A DNA stretch of 64,000 nucleotides from Neptunomonas japonica DSM 18939 (GTDB lineage Bacteria > Pseudomonadota > Gammaproteobacteria > Pseudomonadales > Balneatricaceae), in NCBI RefSeq assembly GCF_000422765.1, contig NZ_AUGR01000013.1, forward strand, positions 62,001 to 126,000, given 5' to 3'. This document shows, one piece after another, positions 34,542 to 44,467 of the stretch. The notes beneath the pieces are model-generated. The model was given only the letters and a program-made list of their open reading frames with translations. It was not told the DNA's origin and did not search any database. A program made the translations under genes and the position numbers. Every line of letters begins with the position of its first letter. Positions within the stretch are counted from its first letter, which is position 1.

Positions 34542-37277
34542 TTAAGCTTCGCTAAACACCTTTTCAAACTGGTGACTCGGCATAGGCTTGTCAAAATAGA
34601 ATCCTTGCCCATAATCACAGCCTGCTTTCGTTAGTAGTTTATATTCTTCTTCTGTTTCTATCCCTTCGGCTATCACCTGCATGCCTAATTTGTGGGCAAT
34701 CATGATAATTGCTTCACACAGTACTTTATCATCGGAATGGGGAGTGAGACCTCTTACGAAACTTTGATCAATTTTAATGAAGTCTACATCAAAATTTTTC
34801 AAATAAGATAAAGATGAGTAACCCGTCCCAAAATCATCAAGTGCTATTTGCACACCTGCTTCGCGAAACAGGTGCATTTTCTGCTGAACTTCGTCACTGG
34901 GTTCAATCATCATGGATTCAGTGATCTCTATAACGACTGAGCGAGCGGATAAGCCGAGCTGTTCCATAAACTGTAGCCATGAGAAAACATCATGAGTCGG
35001 GTCGTGAAACTGGAAAGGTGATGTATTTATACTGACACTAAAGCTCGGATTATATTGGTTTTGCCATAGGGATGTTTGGCGTGCGGCGTCACGAAATATC
35101 CAGTCGCCAATATGGGTAATGAGTCCGCTATCTTCAGCAATAGGAATGAATTCAGCAGGAGAAATCAGTCCTCTTGATGGATGGTGCCAGCGAATCAGCG
35201 CTTCTGCTTTAAACGTTTTTCCTGTGTTTAGCTCGACGATAGGTTGATAATAAAGTTCGAACTGCTCATGTTCAATGGCGGCACGCAGGTCACGTTCAAG
35301 AATCGACCTTGCCATTGCCTGTTCTTGCATGGAGGGTATGAAGTACTGGTAGCGTCCGCGTCCTTTTCGTTTTGCAGAAAATAGCGCATGATCGGCATTT
35401 TGAATAAGTGTTGATGCATTTTTTGCATCATCTGGACAAATAGCAATACCGATAGATGCGGTAATGAATAGCTCTTCATTATTAATATTGAAGGGTAAGC
35501 TAAGGCTGTCTAGTACTTTTTGTGCGATACGTTCGATTACACTTGTGCTGCCGAGGTCATTAATCAATATCGCAAACTCATCTCCCCCTAAACGCGCGAG
35601 CATATCGGTGTTGCGGATAATTTTATTGAGTCGTTGTGACGCTTGGTAAATTAAAAGGTCCCCAGCTTCATGGCTGAGTAAGTCGTTAATAACTTTAAAC
35701 CTATCAAGGTTGATATATAACAGAGCCAAGCTACTATCAGATTTAAGTGTGTTAGCAACATCGACCACGATGCGGTCGCGAAGCATTTTCCGATTAGGTA
35801 GTCCAGTGAGGGGATCAAAGTTCGCTTGTTCCCATAACTTCTCTTCAGATGCTTTTTTCTGTGAAATATCGGTGAATAAACCTATATACCTATCCACAAA
35901 TCCTTCGCTGTTGCTTTTCATTGCATTGATTGTCAGCCATTCAAGGTAAAGCTCACCATTTTTTCGTCTATTCCAAATTTCACCTTCCCACACACCGCTC
36001 TCGAGTAATGCATCCCTCATCTGTTGATAAAATGCTTTATCGTGCTTGCCTGAACTCAAAATGGAAGGCGTCTTACCTATGCTCTCCTCGTAAGAGTATC
36101 CAGTGATCTCAGCGAATGCTCTATTAGTATGAATAATCTTCGATGTCGCATCAGTAATAAGAACAGCTTCGTTGCTGTATTCATATACTCCTTCAGCCAA
36201 GCGAATGGACTCTTCGGATTTTATTTGAGCGGTGATATCTAGTGTAGTGATAATAACGTGAGAAAGTGTTTCTCGGTGCTCGGGTAGTACAGCGACTTTT
36301 ATCGACAAGGTTTTGTTGGGTTTATTTGCACCTGCAAAAGAGCTTTGGTGGCTAAAAGACAGTTCCCCCGAAGCAATTTCGGCTAACTCAAGTGCAAAAC
36401 CTGCTAACGCAGAGTCATTAATAAATGGGCTTAGTGGGCCTTCTATCTTTGTAATATCATTTGCAGCTGCTTGTTGTATGGCTGCTTTATTGGCGTTCAC
36501 TACTTTAATTTTTGTGGCTAGCTCTCTGCATAAACGAGGGTTGTTTACAAAGTACTCTTGTAGCTCAACAAGTGATTTTTTTGGAATTGTATCAAAAGTC
36601 TTTTTGGCTTCTGACCAGTCCTCTTCCCACAGGCCAATAGGTGCATGCTGATATAAGCTATCTAACCTAGCTTCGTTTATTTTTAAATTTTCTGATACAG
36701 AGTGTTGTCTTATGTTATTGACAAAGAAGCAACACAGTAGCGCCGTAGTTAGCGGAAATATCGTTAATAGGGGCAGTGTTATTTGCTGCAAGACTTCATA
36801 CCCAACTCCTCTTGGAAGGGTCAGCATTAGCAGTAGCGTTGCTATATGAGTTACTAGCCCAAAAATAAACAATTCATAAAACGACAGCTTATCTAAGTAT
36901 AAATGTCTGTAATGTCTCCATATAAGCCCAATAGATGCCGTTGTGATAATAACTAGAATGCCAGTGAAAAATGCCCCTCCCAGTGTAAAACGATAAACCG
37001 CAGCAACAATGCATACGATGAGTGTTGGGATCGCACCAAAAAATAAACCGGTTGCACTGAGTAAAATAGACCGGGTGTCAAAAATAATACCTTCTGAGAA
37101 GTGCCACGGTGTCATCATTATAATGAGGGCTATGCCACTTAAGGCTGAGCCTGCAATAAGTTTTGATATCAATGACGATGCCGTGGGAACGGCTAGCAAA
37201 TAATTGAAGATCACGATCATTGCGAGTAACAGTGCAATGTTATTTGCCCAAGTGATTTCAATAAAACTATTGACCAT
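34542..37277 (-). CDS. 5TMR-LYT, PAS, GGDEF and EAL c-di-GMP protein
   Basis: The N-terminus is a 5TMR-LYT membrane sensor (about residues 5-195; GIIFDTRSILLSATGLFFGAI and YRFTLGGAFF are diagnostic). A less conserved region follows, then a PAS domain (365-480; ITDATSKIIHTNRAFAEITGYS). The GGDEF domain has an intact GGDEF signature near residue 563 (RLGGDEFAIL), and the EAL domain has EALIRW near 690, DDFGTGYSS and EGIET. Both synthesis and breakdown of c-di-GMP are possible. 5TMR-LYT sensors in LytS-type proteins respond to envelope or metabolite signals. The 911-residue length is usual. It is upstream of the HDOD gene on the same strand. Confidence 0.93.
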   Translation of the reverse strand: MVNSFIEITWANNIALLLAMIVIFNYLLAVPTASSLISKLIAGSALSGIALIIMMTPWHFSEGIIFDTRSILLSATGLFFGAIPTLIVCIVAAVYRFTLGGAFFTGILVIITTASIGLIWRHYRHLYLDKLSFYELFIFGLVTHIATLLLMLTLPRGVGYEVLQQITLPLLTIFPLTTALLCCFFVNNIRQHSVSENLKINEARLDSLYQHAPIGLWEEDWSEAKKTFDTIPKKSLVELQEYFVNNPRLCRELATKIKVVNANKAAIQQAAANDITKIEGPLSPFINDSALAGFALELAEIASGELSFSHQSSFAGANKPNKTLSIKVAVLPEHRETLSHVIITTLDITAQIKSEESIRLAEGVYEYSNEAVLITDATSKIIHTNRAFAEITGYSYEESIGKTPSILSSGKHDKAFYQQMRDALLESGVWEGEIWNRRKNGELYLEWLTINAMKSNSEGFVDRYIGLFTDISQKKASEEKLWEQANFDPLTGLPNRKMLRDRIVVDVANTLKSDSSLALLYINLDRFKVINDLLSHEAGDLLIYQASQRLNKIIRNTDMLARLGGDEFAILINDLGSTSVIERIAQKVLDSLSLPFNINNEELFITASIGIAICPDDAKNASTLIQNADHALFSAKRKGRGRYQYFIPSMQEQAMARSILERDLRAAIEHEQFELYYQPIVELNTGKTFKAEALIRWHHPSRGLISPAEFIPIAEDSGLITHIGDWIFRDAARQTSLWQNQYNPSFSVSINTSPFQFHDPTHDVFSWLQFMEQLGLSARSVVIEITESMMIEPSDEVQQKMHLFREAGVQIALDDFGTGYSSLSYLKNFDVDFIKIDQSFVRGLTPHSDDKVLCEAIIMIAHKLGMQVIAEGIETEEEYKLLTKAGCDYGQGFYFDKPMPSHQFEKVFSEA

Positions 37278-37610
37278 GCGTAGCGCTCTTTATTGTTTAG
37301 CTATTCCTGCTAAGTAAATGCTTTGTAGTGTGTGTTTTTGATACTGCTAAAGTAGATATTATTAATGTATCTAAATGGAGACAAGCAGAGTTGTGGATAA
37401 TACCCCTTCAAAGTAAAAGGGTATATAGAATTTTAATCTAGATAGCTGATTACAGAAAAATTAGACGGGTAATATGATTTTTTGGATAAAGAAATAATTA
37501 GGTGAAGCTGGCAGGGTAGAACTTGGATATGTGTAAGTAAGGGCGTTACTGCTATGAAGAGATTTTTAACGATTACTTTAAGATAGGCATGTTTGAACTT
37601 GATAGAGAAA
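37278..37610. other. 333-base gap between the 5TMR gene and tRNA-Tyr
   Basis: The AT-rich gap should hold the promoter for the minus-strand 5TMR gene and the 3' end of the tRNA transcript. No open frame with a ribosome site, no strong hairpin and no recognisable operator was seen. Confidence 0.5.
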
Positions 37611-37694
37611 TGGTAGTGAGGGGTGGATTCGAACCACCGAAGCTCGCGCGTCAGATTTACAGTCTGATCCCTTTAGCCACTCGGGAACCTCACC
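37611..37694 (-). tRNA. tRNA-Tyr (GTA anticodon)
   Basis: On the minus strand the molecule starts GGTGAGGTTCCCGAGTGG, has anticodon stem-loop CAGACTGTAAATCTG with GTA, a class II variable arm, and the T-arm GGTTCGAATCC. It ends CTCACT, A73 and an encoded CCA, with G1-T72 as a wobble pair. Length is 84 bases, as expected for bacterial tRNA-Tyr. Confidence 0.95.
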
Positions 37695-37936
37695 ACAACG
37701 AGGCGCGAATAATAGACCGATCAAATGGATTTGTAAACGATTAAATACGACTTAATGACATATTTTTTTCATCTAAAAGTAATATTTCATATTTGAAATT
37801 TATCTTAAAATTATTTTTTATAGGCTTGATTTTTAGCGCTACCGCATGGTGCCTGTACTTGCGTCTTATATGCTAAAACTCGGCACAATAGATGACTAAA
37901 ATCAAGACTGAAATAAGCTTGAAATAAAGATGGATA

Positions 37937-37983
37937 CGTCTATATTTAGTGTCAGTTGGCAGTTGGTGCACCAGATGTAGTAT
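37937..37983 (+). promoter_or_regulatory. paired NrdR boxes upstream of nrdA
   Basis: Two 16-base sites, at 37937-37952 (CGTCTATATTTAGTGT) and 37968-37983 (GCACCAGATGTAGTAT), match the NrdR consensus ACACTATATATAGTGT at 12 and 11 positions. They are 31 bases apart start to start, about three helix turns, which is the usual NrdR arrangement. They lie 94-140 bases before nrdA, so repression by NrdR with dATP is predicted. Confidence 0.6.
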
Positions 37984-38076
37984 CTTTTTTGCGACTCTAC
38001 TACTTTTGGTCCATGAAAAACCATACAGAATCTTCATTTAATAATTATTATCTTAGTCGGAACAAAAGAGCCTCTT

Positions 38077-40341
38077 ATGCAGCAAGATTTGATGGTCACT
38101 AAACGTGACGGGCGTCGTGAAAAAATTGATCTGGAAAAAATTCATAGGGTAGTTATTTGGGCAGCGAGCGGCTTGGATCAAGTTTCACCTTCTGAAGTTG
38201 AGTTAAAAGCACACATACAATTTTACGATGGCATCAAAACTTCTGATATTCATGAGACATTGATCAAATCTGCAGCTGATTTAATTTCAGAAACAGCGCC
38301 TGATTATCAGTACTTAGCTGCTAGGCTTGCTATTTTCCACCTGCGCAAGCGTGCTTTTGATAGTTTTGATGCACCAAATTTGTTTGATCATGTGACTAAT
38401 ATGGTCGAAATGGGCCGTTACGACAGGCATTTGATAGATGATTACAGCCGTGAAGAGCTTAATCAACTGAATGATTACATTGATCATTCGCGTGATATGA
38501 ATTTCAGTTACGCGGCAGTGAAACAGCTTGAAGGTAAGTACCTAGTACAAAACCGTGTTTCTGGTGAAATTTATGAAAGCCCTCAGATTCTCTATATGCT
38601 GGTGGCTGCATGCTTATTTGCTTCTTATCCTAAAGAGACTCGCTTAGGATATGTTCAGCGTTTTTATGATGCGACTTCTTTATTTAAGTTATCTTTGCCT
38701 ACGCCGATTATGGCAGGTGTACGTACGCCAACACGTCAGTTTAGCTCGTGTGTACTTATTGAGTGCGGCGACAGCCTTGATTCAATTAATGCGACGGCAA
38801 GCTCTATTGTTAAGTATGTTTCTCAGCGTGCTGGTATTGGTATTAATGCAGGGCGTATTCGTGCCATCGGCAGCCCTATTCGTAATGGTGAAGCTTTTCA
38901 TACGGGCTGTATTCCTTTCTATAAGCATTTCCAGACAGCGGTTAAGTCTTGTTCTCAAGGTGGCGTAAGAGGTGGTGCAGCAACGCTGTTTTACCCAATT
39001 TGGCATTTGGAAGTAGAAACTCTGTTGGTATTGAAAAATAACCGTGGAGTGGAAGAGAACCGAGTTCGTCACTTGGACTACGGCGTACAGCTGAACAAAT
39101 TGATGTATCAACGTCTTATTAAAGGCGGAAACATCACTCTATTTAGCCCGCACGAAGTGCCAGGTTTGTATGATGCTTTCTTTGCTGATCAAAGTGAGTT
39201 CGAACGCTTATATGAAATGTATGAGCAGGACCCAACTATTAGAAAAAGTACGATTAAGGCCGTTGAGCTGTTTGGCCTATTAGCGTCAGAACGCGCTTCT
39301 ACAGGGCGTATCTATATACAGAATGTTGATCACTGTAATACTCATAGCCCGTTTGATCCTGCTGTTGCGCCGGTAAGGCAGTCCAACCTGTGTTTGGAAA
39401 TCGCGCTACCTACTAAAGAAATGAATGATATTAATGATGAGGAGGGTGAAATTGCCCTGTGTACTTTATCAGCATTCAACTTAGGAGCTTTAGATAATCT
39501 TGATGAGCTTGAAGAGCTGTCTGACTTAATTGTTAGAGCTTTAGATAACTTGTTGGATTATCAGGATTATCCGATTCGGGCAGCTAAAAATGCAACAGAT
39601 AATCGCCGTACGCTCGGCGTAGGTGTAACAAACTTTGCTTACTACTTGGCTAAGAACCAAACTCGCTACTCTGATGGTTCTGCAAATGGTTTAGTGCACC
39701 GCACGTTTGAAGCTGTTCAGTATTACATGCTTAAAGCATCGAATCAGTTAGCTAAAGAGAAAGGCCCTTGTCTTAAGTTCCAAGAGACTACTTATGCTAA
39801 AGGTATTTTACCTATTGATACCTATAAGCGAGAAGTAGATGAATTCTGTGAAGAACCATTGCATTATTTCTGGGAAACGTTACGCGAAGATATTCGTGAG
39901 TTTGGTTTACGTAACAGCACCCTCACGGCACTGATGCCTTGTGAAACATCTTCGCAGATCACAAACTCCACTAATGGTATTGAGCCTCCACGTGGTTATG
40001 TATCAGTGAAGGCGAGTAAAGACGGTATCATGAAGCAAGTTGTGCCTGATTATACTGAGCTTAAAGATAACTATGAGCTGCTTTGGGATATCCCTAGCAA
40101 TGAAGGTTATTTACAGCTAGTCGGCATCATGCAAAAGTTTGTCGATCAATCTATATCGGCGAACACTAATTATGACCCAAGTAACTATCCGGGTGATAAA
40201 GTACCGATGAAGCAGCTTTTGAAAGACTTGCTTACCGCGTATAAATACGGTGTTAAAACATTGTATTACCATAACACGCGTGACGGTGCTAAGGATCAGC
40301 AGGATGATGACGGCTGTGAAGGCGGTGCCTGCAAGCTATAA
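38077..40341 (+). CDS. nrdA: class Ia ribonucleotide reductase alpha subunit
   Basis: NrdA reduces ribonucleoside diphosphates to deoxy forms. The 754-residue protein has an N-terminal ATP-cone (VTKRDGRREKIDLEKIHRVV), which allows dATP control. The active-site block NLCLEIALP is visible, and the C-terminal redox pair reads CEGGAC, the shuttle disulfide that accepts electrons from thioredoxin or glutaredoxin. The gene is followed by nrdB and a ferredoxin. Paired NrdR boxes lie upstream. ATG at 38077 gives a normal MQQDLMVTKRDG start. Confidence 0.97.
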   Translation: MQQDLMVTKRDGRREKIDLEKIHRVVIWAASGLDQVSPSEVELKAHIQFYDGIKTSDIHETLIKSAADLISETAPDYQYLAARLAIFHLRKRAFDSFDAPNLFDHVTNMVEMGRYDRHLIDDYSREELNQLNDYIDHSRDMNFSYAAVKQLEGKYLVQNRVSGEIYESPQILYMLVAACLFASYPKETRLGYVQRFYDATSLFKLSLPTPIMAGVRTPTRQFSSCVLIECGDSLDSINATASSIVKYVSQRAGIGINAGRIRAIGSPIRNGEAFHTGCIPFYKHFQTAVKSCSQGGVRGGAATLFYPIWHLEVETLLVLKNNRGVEENRVRHLDYGVQLNKLMYQRLIKGGNITLFSPHEVPGLYDAFFADQSEFERLYEMYEQDPTIRKSTIKAVELFGLLASERASTGRIYIQNVDHCNTHSPFDPAVAPVRQSNLCLEIALPTKEMNDINDEEGEIALCTLSAFNLGALDNLDELEELSDLIVRALDNLLDYQDYPIRAAKNATDNRRTLGVGVTNFAYYLAKNQTRYSDGSANGLVHRTFEAVQYYMLKASNQLAKEKGPCLKFQETTYAKGILPIDTYKREVDEFCEEPLHYFWETLREDIREFGLRNSTLTALMPCETSSQITNSTNGIEPPRGYVSVKASKDGIMKQVVPDYTELKDNYELLWDIPSNEGYLQLVGIMQKFVDQSISANTNYDPSNYPGDKVPMKQLLKDLLTAYKYGVKTLYYHNTRDGAKDQQDDDGCEGGACKL

Positions 40342-40434
40342 GCTTTAATAAAGCTCTGAGTGGCAGGTGTCGGGCGTTTTTGCGACCGGCAACTGCTGAA
40401 TCTCCTGTGGAATGAATTAGCAGATTACTAACGA

Positions 40435-41565
40435 ATGTCTTACTCTACGTTTAACCCGAGTGCTCACGACGCAACCCTTGAACCGATGTTTTTTGGTCGA
40501 AGCGTCAATGTGGCGCGCTACGACAAGCAAAAATATCCTATTTTTGAAAAGCTGATCGAAAAGCAATTGTCTTTTTTCTGGCGTCCAGAAGAAGTTGATC
40601 TGTCGACTGACCGAAAAGATTTCATGAACATGCCTGAGCACGAGCAGCATATATTTTTGAGTAATCTTAAATATCAAACGTTACTGGATTCTGTTCAGGG
40701 GCGCTCGCCTAACGTTGCTTTTTTGCCGATTGTTTCCTTGCCAGAGTTAGAAACTTGGTTCGAAACCTGGGCTTTCAGTGAGACTATCCATAGCCGTTCA
40801 TATACGCACATTATTAGGAATATCATTACTGAGCCTTCTGAAGTATTCGATCAGATCGTTACGAATGAAGAGATAGTTAAGCGTGCAGCAGCGGTAACAC
40901 GTTTATATGATGAGCTAATAGAACTGACAAGTGTTTTCTCTGTTCATGGTGCCGGCCAGCATGTTATTGCTGGAAAGACCTATGATGTCAGTATGCGTAA
41001 CTTGAAGAAAAAGCTTTATTTAACAATGGTTTCAGTCAATGTGCTGGAAGCTATTCGTTTTTATGTCAGTTTTGCTTGCTCATTTGCTTTTGCAGAGCGT
41101 GCCATTATGGAAGGTAATGCCAAGATCATTAAATTGATTGCGCGTGATGAAGCATTGCATCTGACTGGCACCCAGCATATTTTGAACATTCTAGCGTCAG
41201 GCGCTGATGACCCAGACTTTAAAGAGATTGCTCTTGAGTGTAAGGATGAGGCTATTGCCATCTTTGCTGAAGCTGCGCAACAAGAGAAAGAGTGGTCTTC
41301 TTATTTGTTCCGTGATGGTTCAATGATTGGTTTAAATGCAAAAATCCTGAGTGACTATGTTGAGTACATTACTAATGTGCGTATGCGTGCGCTAGGATTT
41401 GAGGATATGTTTCCTGCAGCACAAAACCCATTACCGTGGATGAATGCTTGGTTAAGTAGTGATAACGTCCAGGTTGCACCACAAGAGTCAGAGATTAGCT
41501 CTTATCTGGTGGGCCAAATAGATAACCAAGTCGATGATTCTGACTTCGATGATTTTGACCTGTAA
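40435..41565 (+). CDS. nrdB: class Ia ribonucleotide reductase beta subunit
   Basis: NrdB holds the diiron-tyrosyl radical that starts catalysis in NrdA. The 376-residue protein shows metal-ligand helices ([30 protein letters not shown]) and the terminal DDFDL tail that docks to NrdA. Length equals E. coli NrdB. It follows nrdA by 93 bases and precedes the ferredoxin by 10. ATG at 40435 gives MSYSTFNP, a typical start. Confidence 0.97.
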   Translation: MSYSTFNPSAHDATLEPMFFGRSVNVARYDKQKYPIFEKLIEKQLSFFWRPEEVDLSTDRKDFMNMPEHEQHIFLSNLKYQTLLDSVQGRSPNVAFLPIVSLPELETWFETWAFSETIHSRSYTHIIRNIITEPSEVFDQIVTNEEIVKRAAAVTRLYDELIELTSVFSVHGAGQHVIAGKTYDVSMRNLKKKLYLTMVSVNVLEAIRFYVSFACSFAFAERAIMEGNAKIIKLIARDEALHLTGTQHILNILASGADDPDFKEIALECKDEAIAIFAEAAQQEKEWSSYLFRDGSMIGLNAKILSDYVEYITNVRMRALGFEDMFPAAQNPLPWMNAWLSSDNVQVAPQESEISSYLVGQIDNQVDDSDFDDFDL

Positions 41566-41575
41566 GGGATAACCA

Positions 41576-41839
41576 ATGGCCATTCCTAGAATCAAAGTTA
41601 ATCACTTTCATACTTTCTATTATCAGTATGAATCAACTTTGTTAGATGCGTTGGAAGTTCAAGAAATTCCAGCGCCCTACAATTGCCGAGGAGGTTATTG
41701 TGGGTGTTGTAAGGTTCGTTTGATTGATGGTGAAGTTGAGTATGTTCGAGAAACTTTACTCGATATGGATGAAGGTGAAATTTTGACATGTTGCTGTGTT
41801 CCTAAGACACATATAGAGATAGAAATTTCCGAGTCTTGA
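41576..41839 (+). CDS. yfaE: YfaE-type 2Fe-2S ferredoxin
   Basis: The 87-residue product has the plant-type ferredoxin loop CRGGYCGCC and a distal TCCC, which supply the four Cys ligands of a 2Fe-2S cluster. Its place directly after nrdB matches YfaE, which maintains the NrdB diferric-tyrosyl cofactor. It is 10 bases downstream of nrdB and surely co-transcribed. An extended palindromic hairpin follows. Confidence 0.92.
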   Translation: MAIPRIKVNHFHTFYYQYESTLLDALEVQEIPAPYNCRGGYCGCCKVRLIDGEVEYVRETLLDMDEGEILTCCCVPKTHIEIEISES

Positions 41840-41873
41840 GTCTGTGTAGATAGTCCCCTTCCTGATGTTACCT

Positions 41874-41909
41874 CCTCTCTTTCAGTAATCGATTACTTGG
41901 GAAGAGAGG
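41874..41909. repeat. long hairpin after the nrd operon
   Basis: Arms CCTCTCTTTC (41874-41883) and GGAAGAGAGG (41900-41909, one G-T pair) enclose a perfect 14-base palindrome AGTAATCGATTACT. The structure could stabilise or end the nrd transcript. There is no T run directly after it. Confidence 0.5.
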
Positions 41910-42168
41910 GGATACGACTTTATTCGCGGCATAATCGATATAAGCAAAAAATATTGTAAATAGTAGAATTATTTGTGTGTTTTTTTATATCATCTACATG
42001 CAAATTTTGCTGGTAAGTATTAATCATAAAAACAACGTATAAAATTGATATTTAACTATTGTAATATATAACTCATTGTTTTTGTTTGATATTTTGTTTT
42101 TGCTTGAAATTCGGACAATTTAACATAGAGTGAGGTATGACGGGCCTTACAGGTATCTACTCAAAACA

Positions 42169-42202
42169 TTTCCACAGAATTATCCACAGATTTTGTGGGT
42201 AA
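42169..42202. promoter_or_regulatory. DnaA box cluster
   Basis: TTATCCACA at 42180-42188 is a perfect consensus DnaA box. A related TTTCCACAG lies about 11 bases before it, and TGTGGGTAA at 42194-42202 is a one-mismatch box on the other strand. The cluster borders a long AT-rich tract. Confidence 0.5.
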
Positions 42203-42233
42203 CTTTTCATCTTAGAAAGTGTCCATTTTTATA

Positions 42234-42878
42234 TTAATAACTGTCAATTTCAGTTTTTTCTTTGAACTCACATAAATCTTCAATCAAACAGCTTCCGCAT
42301 TTTGGTTTACGTGCGGTGCACACATATCTGCCATGTAAAATCATCCAGTGGTGGGCATCAACAAGAAACTCTTTAGGAATGGCTTTTAGTAGTTTTTTTT
42401 CAACTTCTAGCACATTCTTACCGGGCGCAATCTTAGTGCGATTTCCTACCCTGAAGATATGTGTATCAACTGCCATGACAGGGTGTCCAAAAGCGGTGTT
42501 TAAGACAACGTTAGCTGTTTTCCTTCCTACACCTGGCAAGGCTTCAAGTGCTTCTCTGTCATCTGGAATAATGGAGTTATGCAGTTCCACAAGCATATTA
42601 CATGTTTTGATAATATTCTCAGCCTTGGTGTTATACAGGCCAATAGTTTTGACGTAGCTTTTTAGTTTATCTATGCCAAGGTCAATAATTGCTTGTGGGG
42701 TATTGGCGACAGGGTAGAGTTTGCGCGTTGCTTTATTTACCCCCACATCTGTCGATTGTGCCGAAAGTAGAACAGCAATCAGTAATTCAAACGGCGTGCT
42801 GTACTCAAGCTCTGTTCTCGGGTTTGGGTTGTCGTTCTGCCAGCGTGTAAAAATTTCGTGCCGTATTACTTTATTCAT
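42234..42878 (-). CDS. nth: endonuclease III (Nth)
   Basis: Nth is a DNA glycosylase/AP lyase that removes oxidised pyrimidines. The 214-residue protein has the helix-hairpin-helix LPGVGRKTANVV with the catalytic Lys, the catalytic Asp in AVDTHIFRV, and the 4Fe-4S motif C-X6-C-X2-C-X5-C (CTARKPKCGSCLIEDLC). In many gammaproteobacteria nth is the last gene of the rsx/rnf operon, and here it follows rnfE on the same strand. A 240-base gap with a perfect hairpin separates them, so coupling is weaker than in E. coli. Confidence 0.96.
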   Translation of the reverse strand: MNKVIRHEIFTRWQNDNPNPRTELEYSTPFELLIAVLLSAQSTDVGVNKATRKLYPVANTPQAIIDLGIDKLKSYVKTIGLYNTKAENIIKTCNMLVELHNSIIPDDREALEALPGVGRKTANVVLNTAFGHPVMAVDTHIFRVGNRTKIAPGKNVLEVEKKLLKAIPKEFLVDAHHWMILHGRYVCTARKPKCGSCLIEDLCEFKEKTEIDSY

Positions 42879-43069
42879 GAAAGTATCTGTTCTGTAAGGG
42901 AGTTAGCTATAGTAGCGACCTTGGCGGGAAAATAAAATGCTCATAAGTGCTTCTTCAGCTGTGAGCTGTTGCTCCAAAGCTGGGTGTGAATTGAGAAGGT
43001 GTGCGGGAGGTAGTTAGTTGAAGAGAGTTAGCTTAAGAGGAAGGCACTAGAGTGTATATCAAGAGTTTG

Positions 43070-43103
43070 CTTACCCCTTGGTTCAAGTGAACCAAGGGGT
43101 AAG
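43070..43103 (-). terminator. perfect 16-bp inverted repeat after rnfE
   Basis: CTTACCCCTTGGTTCA (43070-43085) and TGAACCAAGGGGTAAG (43088-43103) are exact complements with a 2-base gap. It lies 15 bases past the rnfE stop. No clear T run follows on the minus strand, so it may be an attenuator, an mRNA-end stabiliser or a protein site rather than a simple terminator. Confidence 0.55.
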
Positions 43104-43118
43104 GCTGCATATTTGTCG

Positions 43119-43835
43119 TTAGCTGATGAGACCTGTCACGCGGACACGTTTAGTGCCAGAGTCTTGGTCAATGATCGGAGCGTTAGCTAGCTGGCGATCT
43201 TTAAGACGTTTATCAATAATGTTTTTCAGTGCGATGAGTAACCCTAATCCAACAAATGCGCCAGGGGGCAAAATTGCGAACAGGAAGCCTTTGTAATCCT
43301 CTACAAGAGTGATCGTCCAGTTTTCTGCCATGGGGCCAAATAGGAGGTGCATGTCAGCAAATAACGTTCCTGAGCCCAGCGCTTCACGTAGACCGCCTAA
43401 TATGACTAATACGACAGTAAAGCCAATTCCCATCATTGCACCATCCAGTAATGATGCTGAGACCGGATTTTTTGATGCAAAAGCATCGGCACGCCCCATG
43501 ATGACACAGTTAGTCACAATTAAAGGGATGAAGATGCCCAGGATTTGATATAACTCGTAAGTAACGGCCTGCATGAGTAGTTCTATGCAAGTAACAAAAG
43601 AGGCGATAATCATCACAAAAACAGGCAGTCGAACCGCATCGGGGACAAACTTCCTGAATGTGGAAATAGTTAGGTTTGAACCAATTAACACTAAAGTGCT
43701 GGCAATGCCGAGGCTGATCGAGTTAACTACCGATGCTGTCACAGCCAGTAGTGGGCACAAGCCTAATAGTTGCACCAGAGCAGGGTTGTTGTGCCAAAGT
43801 CCATCTAACGTGATTTTACGATAATCGATGTTCAT
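43119..43835 (-). CDS. rnfE: Rnf complex subunit E
   Basis: RnfE is an integral membrane subunit of the ion-translocating ferredoxin:NAD+ oxidoreductase. The 238-residue protein shows the NqrD/RnfE family block [21 protein letters not shown] and the TM helices around [25 protein letters not shown] and [18 protein letters not shown]. Six TM helices are expected. Its start overlaps the end of rnfG by 4 bases, showing translational coupling. It is last in the rnfABCDGE order. Confidence 0.95.
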   Translation of the reverse strand: MNIDYRKITLDGLWHNNPALVQLLGLCPLLAVTASVVNSISLGIASTLVLIGSNLTISTFRKFVPDAVRLPVFVMIIASFVTCIELLMQAVTYELYQILGIFIPLIVTNCVIMGRADAFASKNPVSASLLDGAMMGIGFTVVLVILGGLREALGSGTLFADMHLLFGPMAENWTITLVEDYKGFLFAILPPGAFVGLGLLIALKNIIDKRLKDRQLANAPIIDQDSGTKRVRVTGLIS

Positions 43836-44467
43836 GAAGCCTCCTTTACGGGCTTTGGACTTAACAGTAGATCACGGTTTAGTTTGAAAAAGCGTAGTGC
43901 TTGGCTTACAGCATTAACGATGGCGCGTGGCGTGATGGTTGCTCCGGTGAATTGATCAAATTGACCGCCATCTTTTTTGACCGCCCAGCTTGAATCGTTT
44001 GAGCTTGTCATGCTTTTGTCGTCAAAGCTCAGGATCCAGTCAGATTTTCTAAGATCGATTTTATCACCTAGCCCTGGTGTCTCTTTATGGGATAGAACGC
44101 GCACTCCGGCTACAGAGTTATCTGCATTAATGCCGACAATCAATGTTATATCACCAGAATAGCCATCAGGTGATATGACGGGAATAATTACCGCTTTCAC
44201 TTTGTTACCGCGCTTTGCTTGATAGATCTTTGCAAGTGGGTATCCTAACTCTGGTACTTCAATATGGATAACATCTTCTAAAAGGTCGTTATCAATACTG
44301 TCTCGTGAAATTATTTCATATAACGCTTTTGCTTGTTGTGCTCGCTCGTTCTCAAGAATTTGATCTTTAGTAGATACTTGAGTAATAGCAATAAGCCCTG
44401 CTGTCACAATGGCAAATATAGAGATGCCTAGCGTATTTTTTCGCAATGAAGTCAGGAGTTCCATCAA
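43832..44467 (-). CDS. rnfG: Rnf complex subunit G (flavoprotein)
   Basis: RnfG is a periplasm-facing subunit with covalently bound FMN. The 211-residue protein has one N-terminal TM helix ([15 protein letters not shown]). Its FMN-binding domain carries the flavinylation motif TGAT at 174-177, with Thr177 as the FMN site. ALGIxV-type ligand segments ([10 protein letters not shown]) are normal. Genes overlap by 4 bases on both sides. ApbE, needed for FMN attachment, is not in the window. Confidence 0.95.
   Translation of the reverse strand: MMELLTSLRKNTLGISIFAIVTAGLIAITQVSTKDQILENERAQQAKALYEIISRDSIDNDLLEDVIHIEVPELGYPLAKIYQAKRGNKVKAVIIPVISPDGYSGDITLIVGINADNSVAGVRVLSHKETPGLGDKIDLRKSDWILSFDDKSMTSSNDSSWAVKKDGGQFDQFTGATITPRAIVNAVSQALRFFKLNRDLLLSPKPVKEAS

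Larger units (their letters stand above)
41840..42233. other. 394-base AT-rich gap with DnaA-box cluster
   Basis: After the hairpin at 41874-41909 comes roughly 180 bases of very AT-rich sequence (41940-42120), then three DnaA-box-like 9-mers at 42169-42202. No gene was found. The gap lies between the nrd operon and the end of nth. Confidence 0.6.

Noticed and set aside
41940-42202. Chromosomal replication origin
   Set aside because: DnaA boxes and an AT tract are present, but dnaA, dnaN, mnmG or parAB are not nearby and only three boxes are seen, so only a DnaA-box cluster was annotated.
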